NCBI GenBank assembly: GCA_033002965.1 | Contig: JAURVB010011141.1 | Coordinates: 1 to 64,000 of the forward strand | Source: Piper betle | Lineage: Eukaryota > Streptophyta > Magnoliopsida > Piperales > Piperaceae | DNA length: 64,000 nt | Reading direction: 5' to 3' | Part shown: in pieces, positions 36,776 to 49,551 of the stretch | Position numbering within the stretch: the first letter of the stretch is position 1 | Layout of the letters: each line of letters starts with the position of its first letter | Position numbers and translations under genes: made by a program | Notes under the pieces: model-generated | What the model was told of the DNA's origin: nothing | The model's input: the letters and a program-made list of their open reading frames with translations, nothing else | Database searches by the model: none

Positions 36776-37815
36776 ATTAGTATATATGTAAATTACTATT
36801 TACCCGAAAAACTGACGTAAGATTAATTCAATAATTCTCCCCCTTGTACATTATACCATTTAAATCATTTTTCCTCACTACATAATAGGTCAACTTGTTA
36901 TAGTGAAGTTCCAGCAGACTCTAATTTGAGCGAGCTACCATCCTAATCATCTTAATAATTCTCCCCGTCACATATCATACCATTCGAATCATCTCCTCTT
37001 CACCACATGCTAGGTCTAATATATTACACAACATGTTAAGTCTAACATGTTATAGTGAAGTTATAGCAGACTCTAATTCGGGCTGACTACCATCTGAATC
37101 GTCTCAATAATTCTCCCCTTTACATATTTTATCATCTGAATCATCTCCCTCTAATCACATACTAGGTTCAATATATTATAGTGAAATTCCAAGAGACTCC
37201 GATTCAGGTTGGTTAACATTTTTATTATTTCCTCCTCACACATGCTAGGTTTAACATATTATTATAGTGAAGTTCTATGAGACTCAAATTCAAGTTGGCT
37301 ACTATCCGAATTATCTGAATAATTTTCCCCCTCACATATCATACCATCAGAATTATTTTCTTTTCACCATATGATAGGTCCAATGTGTTATAGTGAAGTT
37401 CGAGACTCTAACTCGAATTGACTACCATCCGAATTATCTCCCTTGGCAAGTGCTAAGTTTAACATGTTATAGTAAACTTTCAAGAGACTTCAATTCAGGT
37501 TGACTACCATTCAAATCATTTTCCCCTTGCATATATAGGTTCATATGTTATACTGAAGTTCGATGAGACTCTAATTTAGGTTGATTGACATATTATGAGG
37601 TAAATAAACGCAACATCAAAATTAACTAGGTTTTGATCCTAATAATAAACCTTGTGGGCTCCAAAAAGGACTTGAAATATGTTTTATAAGTCTCTCTTAA
37701 TCCAAAAGATTTTATAAATTTCTTTGAATTAAAAAATTAATTCAAAAAATAATATTTTCTCATTAGCCTGTATGTAAGTTACCACTTATCTCCGAAACTG
37801 TTGTGAGATTAAGCC
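36776..37815. repeat. Degenerate tandem repeat array with flanking direct repeats
   Basis: Six or seven units of about 100-120 bp carry the order GTTATAGTGAAGTTC, AGACTC(T/A)AATTC, GACTACCATCCGAATCATCTC, ATTCTCCCC and CACAT(A/G)C. The array (about 36835-37600) sits between two similar flanks: 36776-36830 and 37762-37815 share TGTAA(A/G)TTACYA, CGAAAACTG-like and GTRAGATTAA. No coding sequence. It may be the inside of an old non-autonomous element. Confidence 0.6.
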
Positions 37816-39992
37816 AACATTAACTTGTCATTTGACAAAATAAAAAGCTTGTTTGCAATAGAAAAGAAAAGGAAGCAGTTCATAGCTAGATTCCTTTGTG
37901 GTGGTCACATACGGAGGTAAGAGAAGCTACTTCACATTGAACAAGAGTTTTAGCAGATAGTGAAGGAACCGGTGAGAGCAGTAAAGGGTTCACTCGGATT
38001 AGCCCTTTGGAGAAGAAAATATATCAAATCAAATATTAAAACTGATTCCTTTTTTGTTTTTACTTTTGCAAAAACAATGTCTGATGCAAAAACTTGCACT
38101 GAGAGTAATTACACTCATCCAATATTAAATTACCTCAACTTGCAGGGAGTAATTAACTCAATCAATCACTTGTAAATAAGCTCTTTTAATATTTCACAAT
38201 ATAGTTTCACAAATTATATTAAGTTATTTCATTACACATGGTACAAACATTATTATTTTAAATTATCAAGACAATATATATAATAAGGCTTATTATTGTG
38301 TTTTTTAAGAAAAAAATATTATCACTAGTATTTTTAAGCGTCGGTAATTTAAGTAAAAACCTTATCAACAAGATGATTTGTTCTTTGAAAAACATGGCAT
38401 AAACTAAATTATCTCTCACACCAGCCGAGATTTAGGCCTATCATGACATCTATATTTTTTCCAAGCATTATCATGATATCAACGAAGAAACCAAAGATGA
38501 TATATTAGACTGGTGCCCAACAAAAGATGTCGACAAAACGATATGAAGCCATACATGAGCTTGGTTATGTGATATCACAAGCAGTAATTATAATACAATA
38601 TCTTCCATAACTATAACTATATTTATATATATAGCAATCTTTCCAGTACTTAAGTTACATGAAAAGATGCCAACTTTGGTGGTGAAAATGAGAGGTCTAT
38701 TTTATTTGTGACCCAAATAGGGCAATCAACAAAAGATTTGCACCTCCAATGAATTGTACCCATGCATAATGTGTATACACATTGCTGACTTTTTCTACTT
38801 GTCATCAACTCATTATCTTTATAAAATCTCATTTTCTTTATAAGAAGAGGGTTTTTGTCTTTTGTTTATTTGGCTCATGTAAAGATATTTATTTATCAGT
38901 GCATATCCGATTGAGTAGGCATAAAATTTCATGGCCTTGGATTTTGGGTTCTACTAATAAATTATGCGTTTTTATCATCGAAATAAGAGGGCATGCAGCA
39001 AGTTTTTTATTTTATTTGGTTAGATGTGCATAGATACATGATATAGGCCTCTAGAAATAAGGAGCCCATTTTCTACGAGAAAGTTTTTGCCCCATAAAAT
39101 CTATTACTCTACTGCTCCTTGCACAGCGGCCCAGTTAGCAATTGTTGGTCGGTCTCGTTTCTCACACCTCAAATTGCAGACCAGGAAAAAAAATTATCTA
39201 TTGAACGTATATATATGTATTGAATTCTTAAACATGATAATCAACCATGGATACCCAATTAATGGTTCGATATAAAACTTAAAAATGATAAAAATATATC
39301 ATAGTAGCTCAGCAAGCTGCATGCGGTCATGCCTTAAAATTTTTTTGCATGGTTTCATTTCAATTAAGAATGTGATCAATTGGTATTGATGTTTGGGGCA
39401 ACTGATGAGTTTAGTTGACTTCTGATAGTTAAAATTTTTAATAAATTAATAGCGTAAATTCATTTGTTTAATGTTGAATACAAAGTACGTGGTTATGGGA
39501 ATATAGGCATGTAAACTGTGTTCTGCTCTGGAATATTGGTGCACCTACCACCCTTTTTTGAAAAAATAAAAATAATAATAAACCGCCGCCAATGGAACAG
39601 AGGAACCAAAGAAGATAACTTGAGAGTAAACTGCTGCAAGCAGGGGAAGAAAAAGAATTGGAAGGAGGGTTTCGGCCGAGAAATATGCCGAACTTGTGAT
39701 TGGTATTACTGCTACAGGAGTTACAACAAATTTAGCAACGAAATTCTTGAGGAGATCAATTTTTCTACACTGTTGATCAACCTTTCAACCATAAGGATTT
39801 GATGTAGGACAAACTGTCCAGCTATACGTAGTTCATAGTTTACAATCAACATGAATGCTATACTATACGCCTATGATCACAAATTATATGGACAAATTTT
39901 GGTATGGTACATCCGTAAAGAAAATGACAGGAAGAGAAGAAACAACAGGCTGAGAGCAAAAACAAAGCCATGAGGAGGAGGAACGAAGGTAT
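37816..39992. other. Intergenic, AT-rich
   Basis: No supportable gene, RNA or element. Short open frames are unsupported by any recognised motif. Confidence 0.4.
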
Positions 39993-42781
39993 TCACCATA
40001 GCCAAAGTCTGCGGCTGTCAACGGCCTTCACATACGTGGCAACCAAGGGCATATAGCCATAAATATCCACAAAATCAATTATGCATTGTGTTCGCCGTTC
40101 ATTGTGTCCTCCCAAGCTACTAATCCCAGTGGATCCAATCTCAAATATTTTGCCTACAGTTATGCAAATGAAACATTAAGTCGATCCTACGAAAGACCGC
40201 AAGGAAAAGCATTGTACAATATTGCAAAACTCGAGATGCATTAAGCCTGGTCATTTACCTTTCACCCATATTGGAGGAGCGCCTGTGGCATTAGCAACCA
40301 GAAAAGACATGGCAATATCTTCACAGTTCCTGATACAGTGCTGCAAGTTAATTTGTTTTCTTACCAGTAGTTGAAGTATGGAAATAGACTTACCGGTTCT
40401 TCGTAATGTAATCACGAATAGCAGCTGGCATGTGGTTTGTGTACAAATCAAGATATTTTTTGTGAAAAAATGCAGCCTTAGACAGGACCATACTGTAAGA
40501 ACCCATCCACCATACAGACCACCATCCTCCGTATGTGTAAGATTCCTTCATACCTTTCTGTGACAACAAATCAGAATCAGTAGCAGCAAATAAAGGTGGT
40601 CAGGGAAAACCAGCATAACATAAAAGAAAACTGATTAAAATCAAATTCAGCATTTAGCAAAATAAACAATTTCCTTCTCATGAATGCTGCACCAAGGTAT
40701 TGCGAAAAGTTTTAACTAAAATTTTTACTCAATCTAAGAAAAGGATTCTGACTGCTACAGTAACAGATTACCTATGAGAAATGGGAGAGATCCTTATCAA
40801 TTGTGCCACATTGTCTTATGTCATAATTTATACTATATTTTTGGTAGCCATATGACTTTGAATACAGTTCTAAGCATCCTAATCAACTTGAGACCATATT
40901 TTCTAGAGATAACTTTTATTGCACAAAATAAGTCGCCACTTGTTTGAAAGCAACAACCATGGTCATTACTTCTTCCGACCACTATCTTTTTATCCCTACA
41001 AAGAGGATCTATATGGCTATAATCATGCAAACTAATGTGAGAAATGGAAAATGCCTTACTGATCTATCAAGCCAATGCATTCGGGGTACAAATCCCACCA
41101 TTGTATATGGTGCACTTTGCCATACTCTATACGCAAAATCCACTGTCGTACAGGGAAATATAACATCATCATCAATTGAAAAAACTGCCTCAGTCTTCAA
41201 ATCCTTGATCACTTTAAATCTGTTATTCAAACTATCTTCCTTATTAATATCAAATTTCAGTTCAATATTTCTGCCACCTCCAGAGTTGAACTGTACAACT
41301 TTATATAAATATCTTTGAAGAGGTATTGAGGGTGGATTTGGCTCACTCCACACTATACGAATGGAATCCACACAAGTGCACGAAGCATAATGAGCAATAG
41401 ATTGCTTTAGAAGGCCATATCTTTTCCAAGTGTTAATGAGGATGGTAGAACCTTGTCTGCATAAAAAGTAAGAAATGAGGACTCAACAAAAGTGATGAAC
41501 GTAATCTCCAACCAAAAAGGAAATATCATCTAGACATTTTTATGTTGATTTTGATATAACTCAAAAGAGTTAATAATCAATTGCAAGCACCCAAAATTCA
41601 ATGTTAATTCGTTTATAGGGTTGATTCTGAATAAAACTGAGAGACATGATGTCTAAAACAGATATTGTCGCCTAAAATTGAATGCGTCTAACACAAAATC
41701 TGCGCTCCAGATAAGAGTAAGTTTGAACAATAATAACCAGAGTGGTAAGTGCATTTTCAGTATCTAGATCTCATTTAAAACTTAAGGCTGCAAAATAAAA
41801 TTAGTGAAGTTAGCAATCTGATCTGGAAGCAATTGTGTTTTTCAGAGAGGTATTCATAAGCCTTATCTGTAACTCCACCAAGCTGAAACCTCTGATTAAA
41901 GAACAAATTTAGCAAGCGGAAAATTGACATGTTCTTGGAAAGGTCGTGCATGCAATGAAGGAAAATAATAACCAAGTTACTTTTTTCATACCATCAAAAC
42001 ATGGACAGTGAGATCTCTGAGATAACATATAGAGCTCAGATTACAAATTTCAACGTATATATAAACTAAAGATTTAACAAAAAAAATTTGCAAGCACTAG
42101 TCTAGGCTTAAGAAGAGGATGCAGAGATTGCTTAAACTAACAGCCATAAGTCTTACCAAATACCAATAACTTAATTAAAAAAAAGAGAGGTTATAATAGC
42201 TCAAGCTCAACGCTACAGCTTTTCGCCTTCATTAATTATTACTATAAACGCTTTATCTGAAAAGCAGGTGATAAGCTGGGTAGCTTCGAGAATCACAGGT
42301 CAAAACTAATAAAGCCAAAAAAACACACATAGTACGGCGTTCTCAAACAGCCATGAAAAGAAGGCTTTCAAATTCATTAATGATCACACAACACGGGTCA
42401 TCACAGAAAAGAATCATCGTCAAGATGGAGGCTTTTCAAATCCAGATTCCCCGGATAAATTAAAGAAGCTCACTTTCACGCATCCGAATCCACCAAACCC
42501 ACTGTCAATCAGTCCAAACGAACAATGGACACACGCAGAGCAGGAAGAGCAAGAGGTGAGAAAGTATAGCTCATCGGAACGGACCTCGGAGACGAAGGAG
42601 ATCCAGACGGGGGCCGGAGGCGGGGCCATGGGAGGTAGGAGGAGGAGCGGGCGGCGAAGAGGAAGAGGGAGACGGAGATGCAGCAGGTGAGGAGGAGGTT
42701 GATCCGGATGCAGCCAGAGGGGGAGACGAGGAGGTGGCGGACCCTCTGCAGGAAGCGGCGGCTCGGGGGGTTCCCTCTCAT
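39993..42781 (-). CDS. GT64 family glycosyltransferase (Arabidopsis C5, At1g80290-like)
   Basis: Five exons on the minus strand, 42781-42585, 41456-41060, 40557-40394, 40329-40259 and 40153-39993, give 329 aa, all phases consistent. It is a type II Golgi protein: a short basic tail, a signal anchor (INLLLTCCISVSLFLFAA), a Pro/Ser stem, then the exostosin-like GT64 domain. Key motifs are TILINTWKRYGLLKQSIAHY, FDINKEDSLNNRF and the metal-binding DxD in VFSIDDDVIFPC. Further on come GGWWSVWWMGSYSMVLSKAAF, NRNCEDIAMSFLVANATG and a C-terminal GISSLGGHNERRTQC. Plant GT64 enzymes glycosylate sphingolipid (GIPC) head groups or cell-wall-related acceptors; the exact donor of this clade is not shown. 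A first intron of 1.1 kb contains only chance frames. The gene is intact. Confidence 0.92.
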
Positions 42782-45680
42782 GGCAGATGCCGCCGGAGGT
42801 GACCTCTCATCGCCCGCCGGAGAAGGAGGTGGGCAATGGGCGGGGCATGGAAGATGGTCATGTAATAGAGGAGTTCGCCGGCGGTGGTGGGAAAGCCTCC
42901 GGCGGCGGCGGGCGTATGCGTCTGAACTCTCGTCGGCGTGGGAAATGAGGACAAAGGTGTGGGATTTTGGAGGAAGAAGAAGGCGAGTTGAGATGGGGTT
43001 GACTCGGTGAGTCGGGAGAATCGGTCCTTTGAAATTTTTTGTAGATGAATATTCTCTTTGAGTGGATTTTGGGAGCGTCTGCCTCTCCTCGTTAATTTCT
43101 TATTTAGTGGGAGCTTAATCTTTGTCTATGTGTGGATGTTCGAGTCAAATTTGAGTTCGGTTTAAAATAAGCATCCCGATAAAATTAAAATTTTAAGTAT
43201 ATGAGAATTGCTTCCGTATTAATTGTTCAAATTGGGTTGAAATGAGATTGTATAGTTTGTAAGGGTATTTAAATTGATTTACGAAAACTAATAAAGAATT
43301 ATGAATAAGTTTAAAAGTTTTATATCTCGAAAATGAGCAGCTCATGCTAATTTTTTAGATTAGATTTTTTATGCAATTATGAGTTATGGTTAAGAAGTTT
43401 GATTATTTGAAATTATTTCAATCACATTTAAATTAATGATAACTTAATTTGTTTAATTAAAAATAAGTCCTTTTTAGCTTATTTCAAACAAATCAACTAT
43501 ATTTTTATATGAGATGAGTTTAGATATGAGATAATCGTACTTTTCTCGATAGAATTAGTATCATATCTAATTAACTCTTGAACTAGATCATATCCAATTA
43601 ACTCTAAGTTGGGGTGGGCATAGATCAAATGACCCATTAATGTTTGCAACTTTGGCGCCCTAAAATTGGCGTGTCCCGAGGGCCACAACAAAGTGGCAAA
43701 CCTAAAAAGTCCTTAGCACATATGGCGGCGGACCAAAATCTGGTGGACAAATTAAGAATTAAAAAATGTTTGATTAATTAGCTCTTTCATCAAGGATTAG
43801 TCCGAGTGCTAATTAAAAAACATACATTTTTTTATTCAATATATATAATGTGTGGCTTTGCTTGTCCATGTATGATTGGACATTTGGATTTAGCATTTTT
43901 TTAGGGTAACTTAGAAAAGGTCAATATCATTGCTTCTCAGTTTTTAGTTAACTTAATTTCTTATTTGATGTAACCACCCATCACTTGTTTTATGGTAATT
44001 ATCTTTCTTTTGCTCATAACTTAATTAGATATGACCAATGCAAATTATTATTATCTTTGATCAATGGTTTAGCTCTTAATTTGATCAATGGTAATTACCA
44101 TATGTTATTACAAGATCAACGTTTCTTGAAAACCATTCAAAGAATTTTACTTAAATTATATGCTAACTAAACAATCTGATCATTCATATATAGAAAAAAA
44201 CATGCATGTCGTAATCAATATAAAATATATATGCATGAATATCCTGGTATTGGTCAAGCACGCATGGATATTATACTTGAGATATAAAATATAGTCATTG
44301 ATTTAATCGGCGCCACTGGCTCGCGTACGCAAATGGCGCTTGCAATATTTTTGACCATTTTATTAGTTTTTTAAAAAGTTTCAATGAATAATGCGTGGAG
44401 CTCTATAGGCCATAGAGTTCATAATATAGTGATAAAACATTATTCTCAAGTTTACTAGATTGTTTAGCACGAGTATCAATATCTTCCCTTTCTCAAATTG
44501 TACAAAGTTATATATGTTTATGAATGTTTGGCATATATATTTTCAATTAATCTGAATTCCATTAATTTGAGTGACAATTTCGACGTACATAAGAGTAAGA
44601 AAACAAGCCAACATGTCCAAGTTTTCCTTAACCGGAAGTCCCTTTCTATCCTTCCCCTTACAATTGCAGTTGCGTACAGGGAGCCAACTTTCGGAGTCAT
44701 GGGTAGACAAACGATATAAAGAAGATGCCAAAAACTAGTAAATAAAATCCAAGAACTTGGGTATTACTTGTTCCAAATTCCAAATCAACATTGGAACAAG
44801 TACATATAATATCCATCGGAAGTATACATGGCTCCGAGTCCAAGTCCCACGTCCATGGCTCTTGGGTTGGCATTTTCCATGCATGCAACATCACCAACTT
44901 GCTAGCGTGTGATTGACGATGATTCATAGTTTCAAGCACGACATATGATCATCTATTCTTTGACATTAATTAATAGTGTGATTTCTTCAAGGGTTTGGAG
45001 CTAGAAGATAAGGCTCGAGTGACGAAAATTTTATCACTGAAATTTCAAGTTTGTCATTATATATATATGAACTTCATTGTCACAAAAATTTTCTTCATGT
45101 TGGAGACGAATATTTTTGTCGTTGAAGCTCGTGTTTTCTTAGTAGTGAGAATGGTTTTCTGGCTGGACTTCACACGATGGGCTCATGCAAAATTTTTACC
45201 ATGCCTGGCTTGTCGTCGTTCAGACCTGGGCATCTGAAAGAACAGTTGATGATACTGCTTATCGACATCACAAGTAGATTGTTTACTAATGTCCGTAATA
45301 TCTCCATCTTAAATTGATTTACTCCTAGCCTTCCCATTGATCTGCATTTTTCTTATATTGGTGATGTCTTGAGACCATATTATTTCAGATATAGACTTTT
45401 TTTCATTATTAATGGTCCATGGCTCCAATGTACGGTACTTTGATAAAATGATAAATACAGTTTCCTAATTGTTTGGGATGCCTAAGAAGTAAGAACAATG
45501 GTGTTTCATTCAATAGAAATAGTGTGGCGCGCTATAACATTTAACAACTTCAAACTCTTTTGATCTTACCCAAAGATCAAACACTATTTTTTTTTGCAAT
45601 TTCAACAGTACCGGCCACTAATTCAACTTCATTTATAGTCATTATATATATATACACACACACACCCCAAAAGCTCTATC
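42782..45680. other. 5' flank of the GT64 gene and intergenic region
   Basis: 42782-43020 is GC-rich leader and promoter of the GT64 gene. The remainder is AT-rich with no recognised gene or element. Confidence 0.4.
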
Positions 45681-45786
45681 TATTTTTGGCAGCGCACGAC
45701 TTGTGGGCCGTTGGATGAAATCTAATGGCCCACAGCCTCCCAAACCAACCCCCCCAGGTGGGCAGGTGGGCAAGCGGGAGGGTAGG
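45681..45786 (+). mobile_element. Left arm of a MITE-like inverted-repeat element split by LTR copy B
   Basis: The arm TATTTTTGGCAGCGCACGAC and about 40 further bases is mirrored by 48757-48810 on the other side of LTR copy B, ending GCTGCCAAAAAATA, with few mismatches over about 57 bp. Without the LTR the element would be about 215 bp with a G-rich core. Confidence 0.7.
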
Positions 45787-46887
45787 TGTAACACCCCAAA
45801 TCCGGTCCAAGCTCGTGAACCGAACTTGCATGTTACAGGCCTTGGTTAGGTCGGCTAACCCGAACCCAATTCGCGCGGATCTAATCTCGGCGTCTTAAGA
45901 TGAAGATATTATTCGTCATGCATGGATGAATGCACAAAATCATAATATGATACTACATGGATGACATGCAAATTAAATTACATACCATCACAATTACGAT
46001 CAAATTCGATAAAAATTCTAAAATAAAACAGAAAGAATTTCTCCTAAAAGTGCAATTAGGGTCACCATATCAAAATACTATATATAAACATATATGCAAA
46101 CATGTATCTATACATCATGCAACTTCATTCACACAATCTGTCATCGTGTCTTAGCATTCAATCATGTCACATCATCATATCTTATCATCATCTGATGACA
46201 TTCAATCATATCATATATGTCTTAGCATTTCACAACATCCGCAATATAATAGTATCATAAACAAAATATAACCACTCAATCGACTGACATGTGTGCAAGC
46301 GACAACAATGCTCCTCCGTCCCAACTGACTCTTCCAACTCGTAATTATTACCTACATATAGTATAAAGACATGTCAGTAACAAGTGTTACTGGTCCGGAA
46401 AATAAAATAATTATAACAATTTGGCTATGAGAGCAAACTCTCATATGAAAGAAAACATCATATACTCCACGTGAATACTCTGAAGGGCACTACTGAGGAG
46501 CCACTGGGCTGCAAACCCGGTAGCATCCTGATCTATTTGGTACTGTACCTCTCACGACACTTCTTTTCAGTACTTCACATAAAACTTTATCCTAAGCCCT
46601 CTCCAAACCTCCATATTACTCTTAGCCTTGAGCTCGAAAGCCGAACACTCTCAGGCAGTCGCCTTTAGTACCCTTTGAACCACAAGTCCAGACATGCATT
46701 GTACTAAACAGTACCCGTAAACCTCTACGTTCTCTGGGTGTGAGGAACTCAAACGCAGAGTTGTCAGGATTCCTCGGGAATGGAATAGTCCGCTGGCACT
46801 AATCCAGAGCCTGCTTTAACTGTCACGGCATCCGCTCATGGTACGTGTAGTCGGTTTCTCCATCTCTCGTCTCACTGAAAACGCGAA

Positions 46888-46937
<50 letters not shown>

Positions 46938-48700
46938 CTGGGTAGGGATTTATATAATAGGCTCGAAGGCAACTTGTGTTGGATCTTGTTTTCGAAATCA
47001 TCCTCGAGGGATCTCATCCTCGAGGGGTTATTGATCCGAAAAACTGTTTGGTTAAATGGCCCTGAGTTAAATAGGATCCAATAAAATGCCACTTAACCCG
47101 TCCTGCAAATAATAAAATAAACATACAATAGAAAAGAGCGTAAAATAGAGACGAGTCCTACACGGACTTGGTAGAAGCTCCAAGCGTATCATCGCGCCTA
47201 AGCGGCGAGCTTCTTCTCCGTACCTACACATCAAAACTAAATACTAACACCCGCTAACTAAATGATGCATCACACAAAATAAACATCACACTCAAAATAC
47301 AAACAGTAGCTAGCTACAGCCAAATAATCATAGATGTGAAAATAATTCTAACTCATCCTATTCATACTAATTTTATCACGTTTTTCTAAGTTACGTCGTA
47401 GTCACTTATCATGCTTTCATTAGATCACTTACTCTGCATTCACACTTAACCTTATCATGCAACTCATCGTTTTATCCCTAATTAAGCATTAATCACATCA
47501 ATAAATCAACCCTAGCATGCTGTGCTAACAATCATTAAACTTTAACTTATAAATTCAGAGGTAATTATACCTCACGTCGTCGGCAATCGGTGACGGCTAA
47601 GGTTCCGTCCCGTGTCTCGGAGCTCAAATTCGGCGCTCATCGGCATCCGACATTCGATCGGAATTGACTAGATGAACTCCTCGGAAGATCCAACGAATTC
47701 CAGCGAATCCAATTTTCCGACGGTTTTCCGGCAGCTTCCGGCGGTTTTTGGCGACAACCGCCAGCAGCATCTACTGGCCGAAAAGTAAGGGTATTGGGTA
47801 CCATATGGAACTGGCTCGGCCAGCCCAACTCATCTATGGCGTCGACATGGACGACGGAGGCGGCGGCTCGCCGCAAAACGGCAAAAACAGGGGCTGGCCG
47901 TGGTGGTGTGGAGTTTCGGCCGGGATGGGCGGCGCTGGCCTCCGTTTAGGTCGGGGAGGGTCGCTAGGGGTTGAGGGTGTCGAGGTGACCACTTGATTGC
48001 GGTGGTGACGGTCGCCGGCGGCAGATCGGCGACACAACCGAAATGCAGCCGTGGCGATTCTGACATCGCGGCGGCTTGGCGGTGGCCAGGGTGCTCGAGG
48101 TGGCATGGCGACGCCATGGCGGGGCTAGCCGGCGACGCCCAGTGGCAAGGCGACGACGGCGCCAGCGGTGGCGGCACCAAACGGTGGGGGCGGCTAGGGT
48201 TTGGAAGGGGGAAAGTGTCGGGGGAGGAGAAGAATGGTTGGGTGGTAAACCTGTAAATATTGTTTGACTTGTCTCCGACTCGAGTCAAGAATAATAACTA
48301 AGTCGTAGAAAATCCTAAAAAAATCTGGAAAAATCGAAGAAAATCCTAGAAAATAAAACAATCACCAAAACATCATAATAATATGCTCTAAAACTATTAA
48401 CCCACCCAAACTGCCCGTAATGCATCCTAACGCGGTAAATGACCTAAAACTAATTCTACGATCCATATATATAAAAATAAAAAAAATGACTGGCATACTC
48501 TTATATATCTGATAACTCATTCTGTTCTGCTGTGTTCATGACGTTATCATCATATACTTGGGTATGCATGACCCTCATAGCTCATACACGCGACTAGTGT
48601 CGGCTCGGTACACGTGTTTTGAAACTAACTCAACTTGAAAATAACGATCGAACCGACCGGTGCTGAATATAAAACCCTGACTCGAATCGTGGGTTTTATA
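45787..48700 (-). mobile_element. Solo LTR, copy B (2.9 kb)
   Basis: It reads TGTAACACCC at 45787 and GGGTTTTATA at 48691-48700, the reverse orientation of copy A and similar to it along the whole length. Flanking pentamers GTAGG (45782-45786) and GTGGG (48701-48705) differ by one base, fitting an aged 5-bp target duplication. That makes it a solo LTR left by LTR-LTR recombination. The position equivalent to copy A's TATA run is expanded to a 44-bp (TA)n at 46891-46934. A GC-rich block lies at about 47600-48260. No retroelement proteins are encoded. Confidence 0.8.
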
Positions 48701-48810
48701 GTGGGAGGGCGGGCGGCGACCGGGTTGGATGGGTTGGGGGGTGGTGCTTGGGGGCTGTGGGCCATTAAATTTCATCCAATAGCCCACAAGCCGTGTGCTG
48801 CCAAAAAATA
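48701..48810 (+). mobile_element. Right arm of the MITE-like element split by LTR copy B
   Basis: A G-rich stretch leads into GTGGGCCATTAAATTTCATC and CCCACAAGCCGTGTGCTGCC, the inverted counterpart of the left arm at 45681-45740. Confidence 0.7.
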
Positions 48811-48825
48811 GGCAACGCATTACAG

Positions 48826-48946
48826 ACTTTTGGTAGGGAGGGAGGGAGGGCAGGCGGCCAGCGGGTTGGGGGGGGGCTGGGCTTGGGGGTGTGGGCCATT
48901 AGATTTCATCCAACGGCCCACAAGCCGTGCGCTGCCAAAAAAAGAC
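48826..48946 (+). mobile_element. Second, truncated copy of the same MITE-like element
   Basis: GTGGGCCATTAGATTTCATC, CGGCCCACAAGCCGTGCGCT and GCCAAAAAAAG repeat the right arm of the neighbouring element. Its left inverted arm is mostly missing. A (TA)n microsatellite follows at 48961-48997. Confidence 0.6.
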
Positions 48947-48956
48947 AACGCTTTTG

Positions 48957-48997
<41 letters not shown>

Positions 48998-48999
<2 letters not shown>

Positions 49000-49542
49000 T
49001 CAAATAAAAACTATCCCAAATAGATTGGATTCTATTTATTTTCTTTTATTTTTTTAATTTTTATCATAACTTTAAAATACCCAAGATATTCCATACTTAA
49101 TGGAAAATAATTTTGTAGTTAAGAGCGTTCAAGGATAATGAATATTGCGTGTATTCTATGTTATTATTGGGCTGGACACATGGGCGGTCGGATAAAGATG
49201 CTCCCACATTTGTTACTGGGCTGGATTAGATCTGGCCCTGGGCTTCCAACTTTGGATCTCCGTTTAAATCTCTAAGAAAACTTTGGTGGCCACGAGAAAT
49301 GCTCGAAGGACGAATACCTCATTGTTCAATTACATCCCTAAGTCCTAAAACTATTAATTAGTAACCATTTTACAACTTAATTAATAAATCATGATCACTA
49401 TCATCATAATCATCAAATAATACTTATAAACCGTCGAATCTAGAGTGAGTTCAGCAACTCTATTAAATTTGATAGTATCGGACGCTGATTAATTAAACAC
49501 CACTTCCAATCTAATTATAATAAAAAAAACCAGTTTGAGCCG
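48998..49542. other. Intergenic, AT-rich
   Basis: Nothing recognised. Confidence 0.4.
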
Positions 49543-49551
49543 ATATATAAT

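Noticed and set aside
41775..41975. Possible extra exon of the GT64 gene on the minus strand
   Set aside because: An acceptor-like site exists, but no GT donor follows in frame. Direct joining of 42585 to 41456 keeps the phase and gives a family-like protein.
47600..48290. Several overlapping open frames in LTR copy B, with similar ones in A and D
   Set aside because: They lie in all frames of a GC-rich LTR segment, are not conserved between copies at the protein level, and match no retroelement domain.
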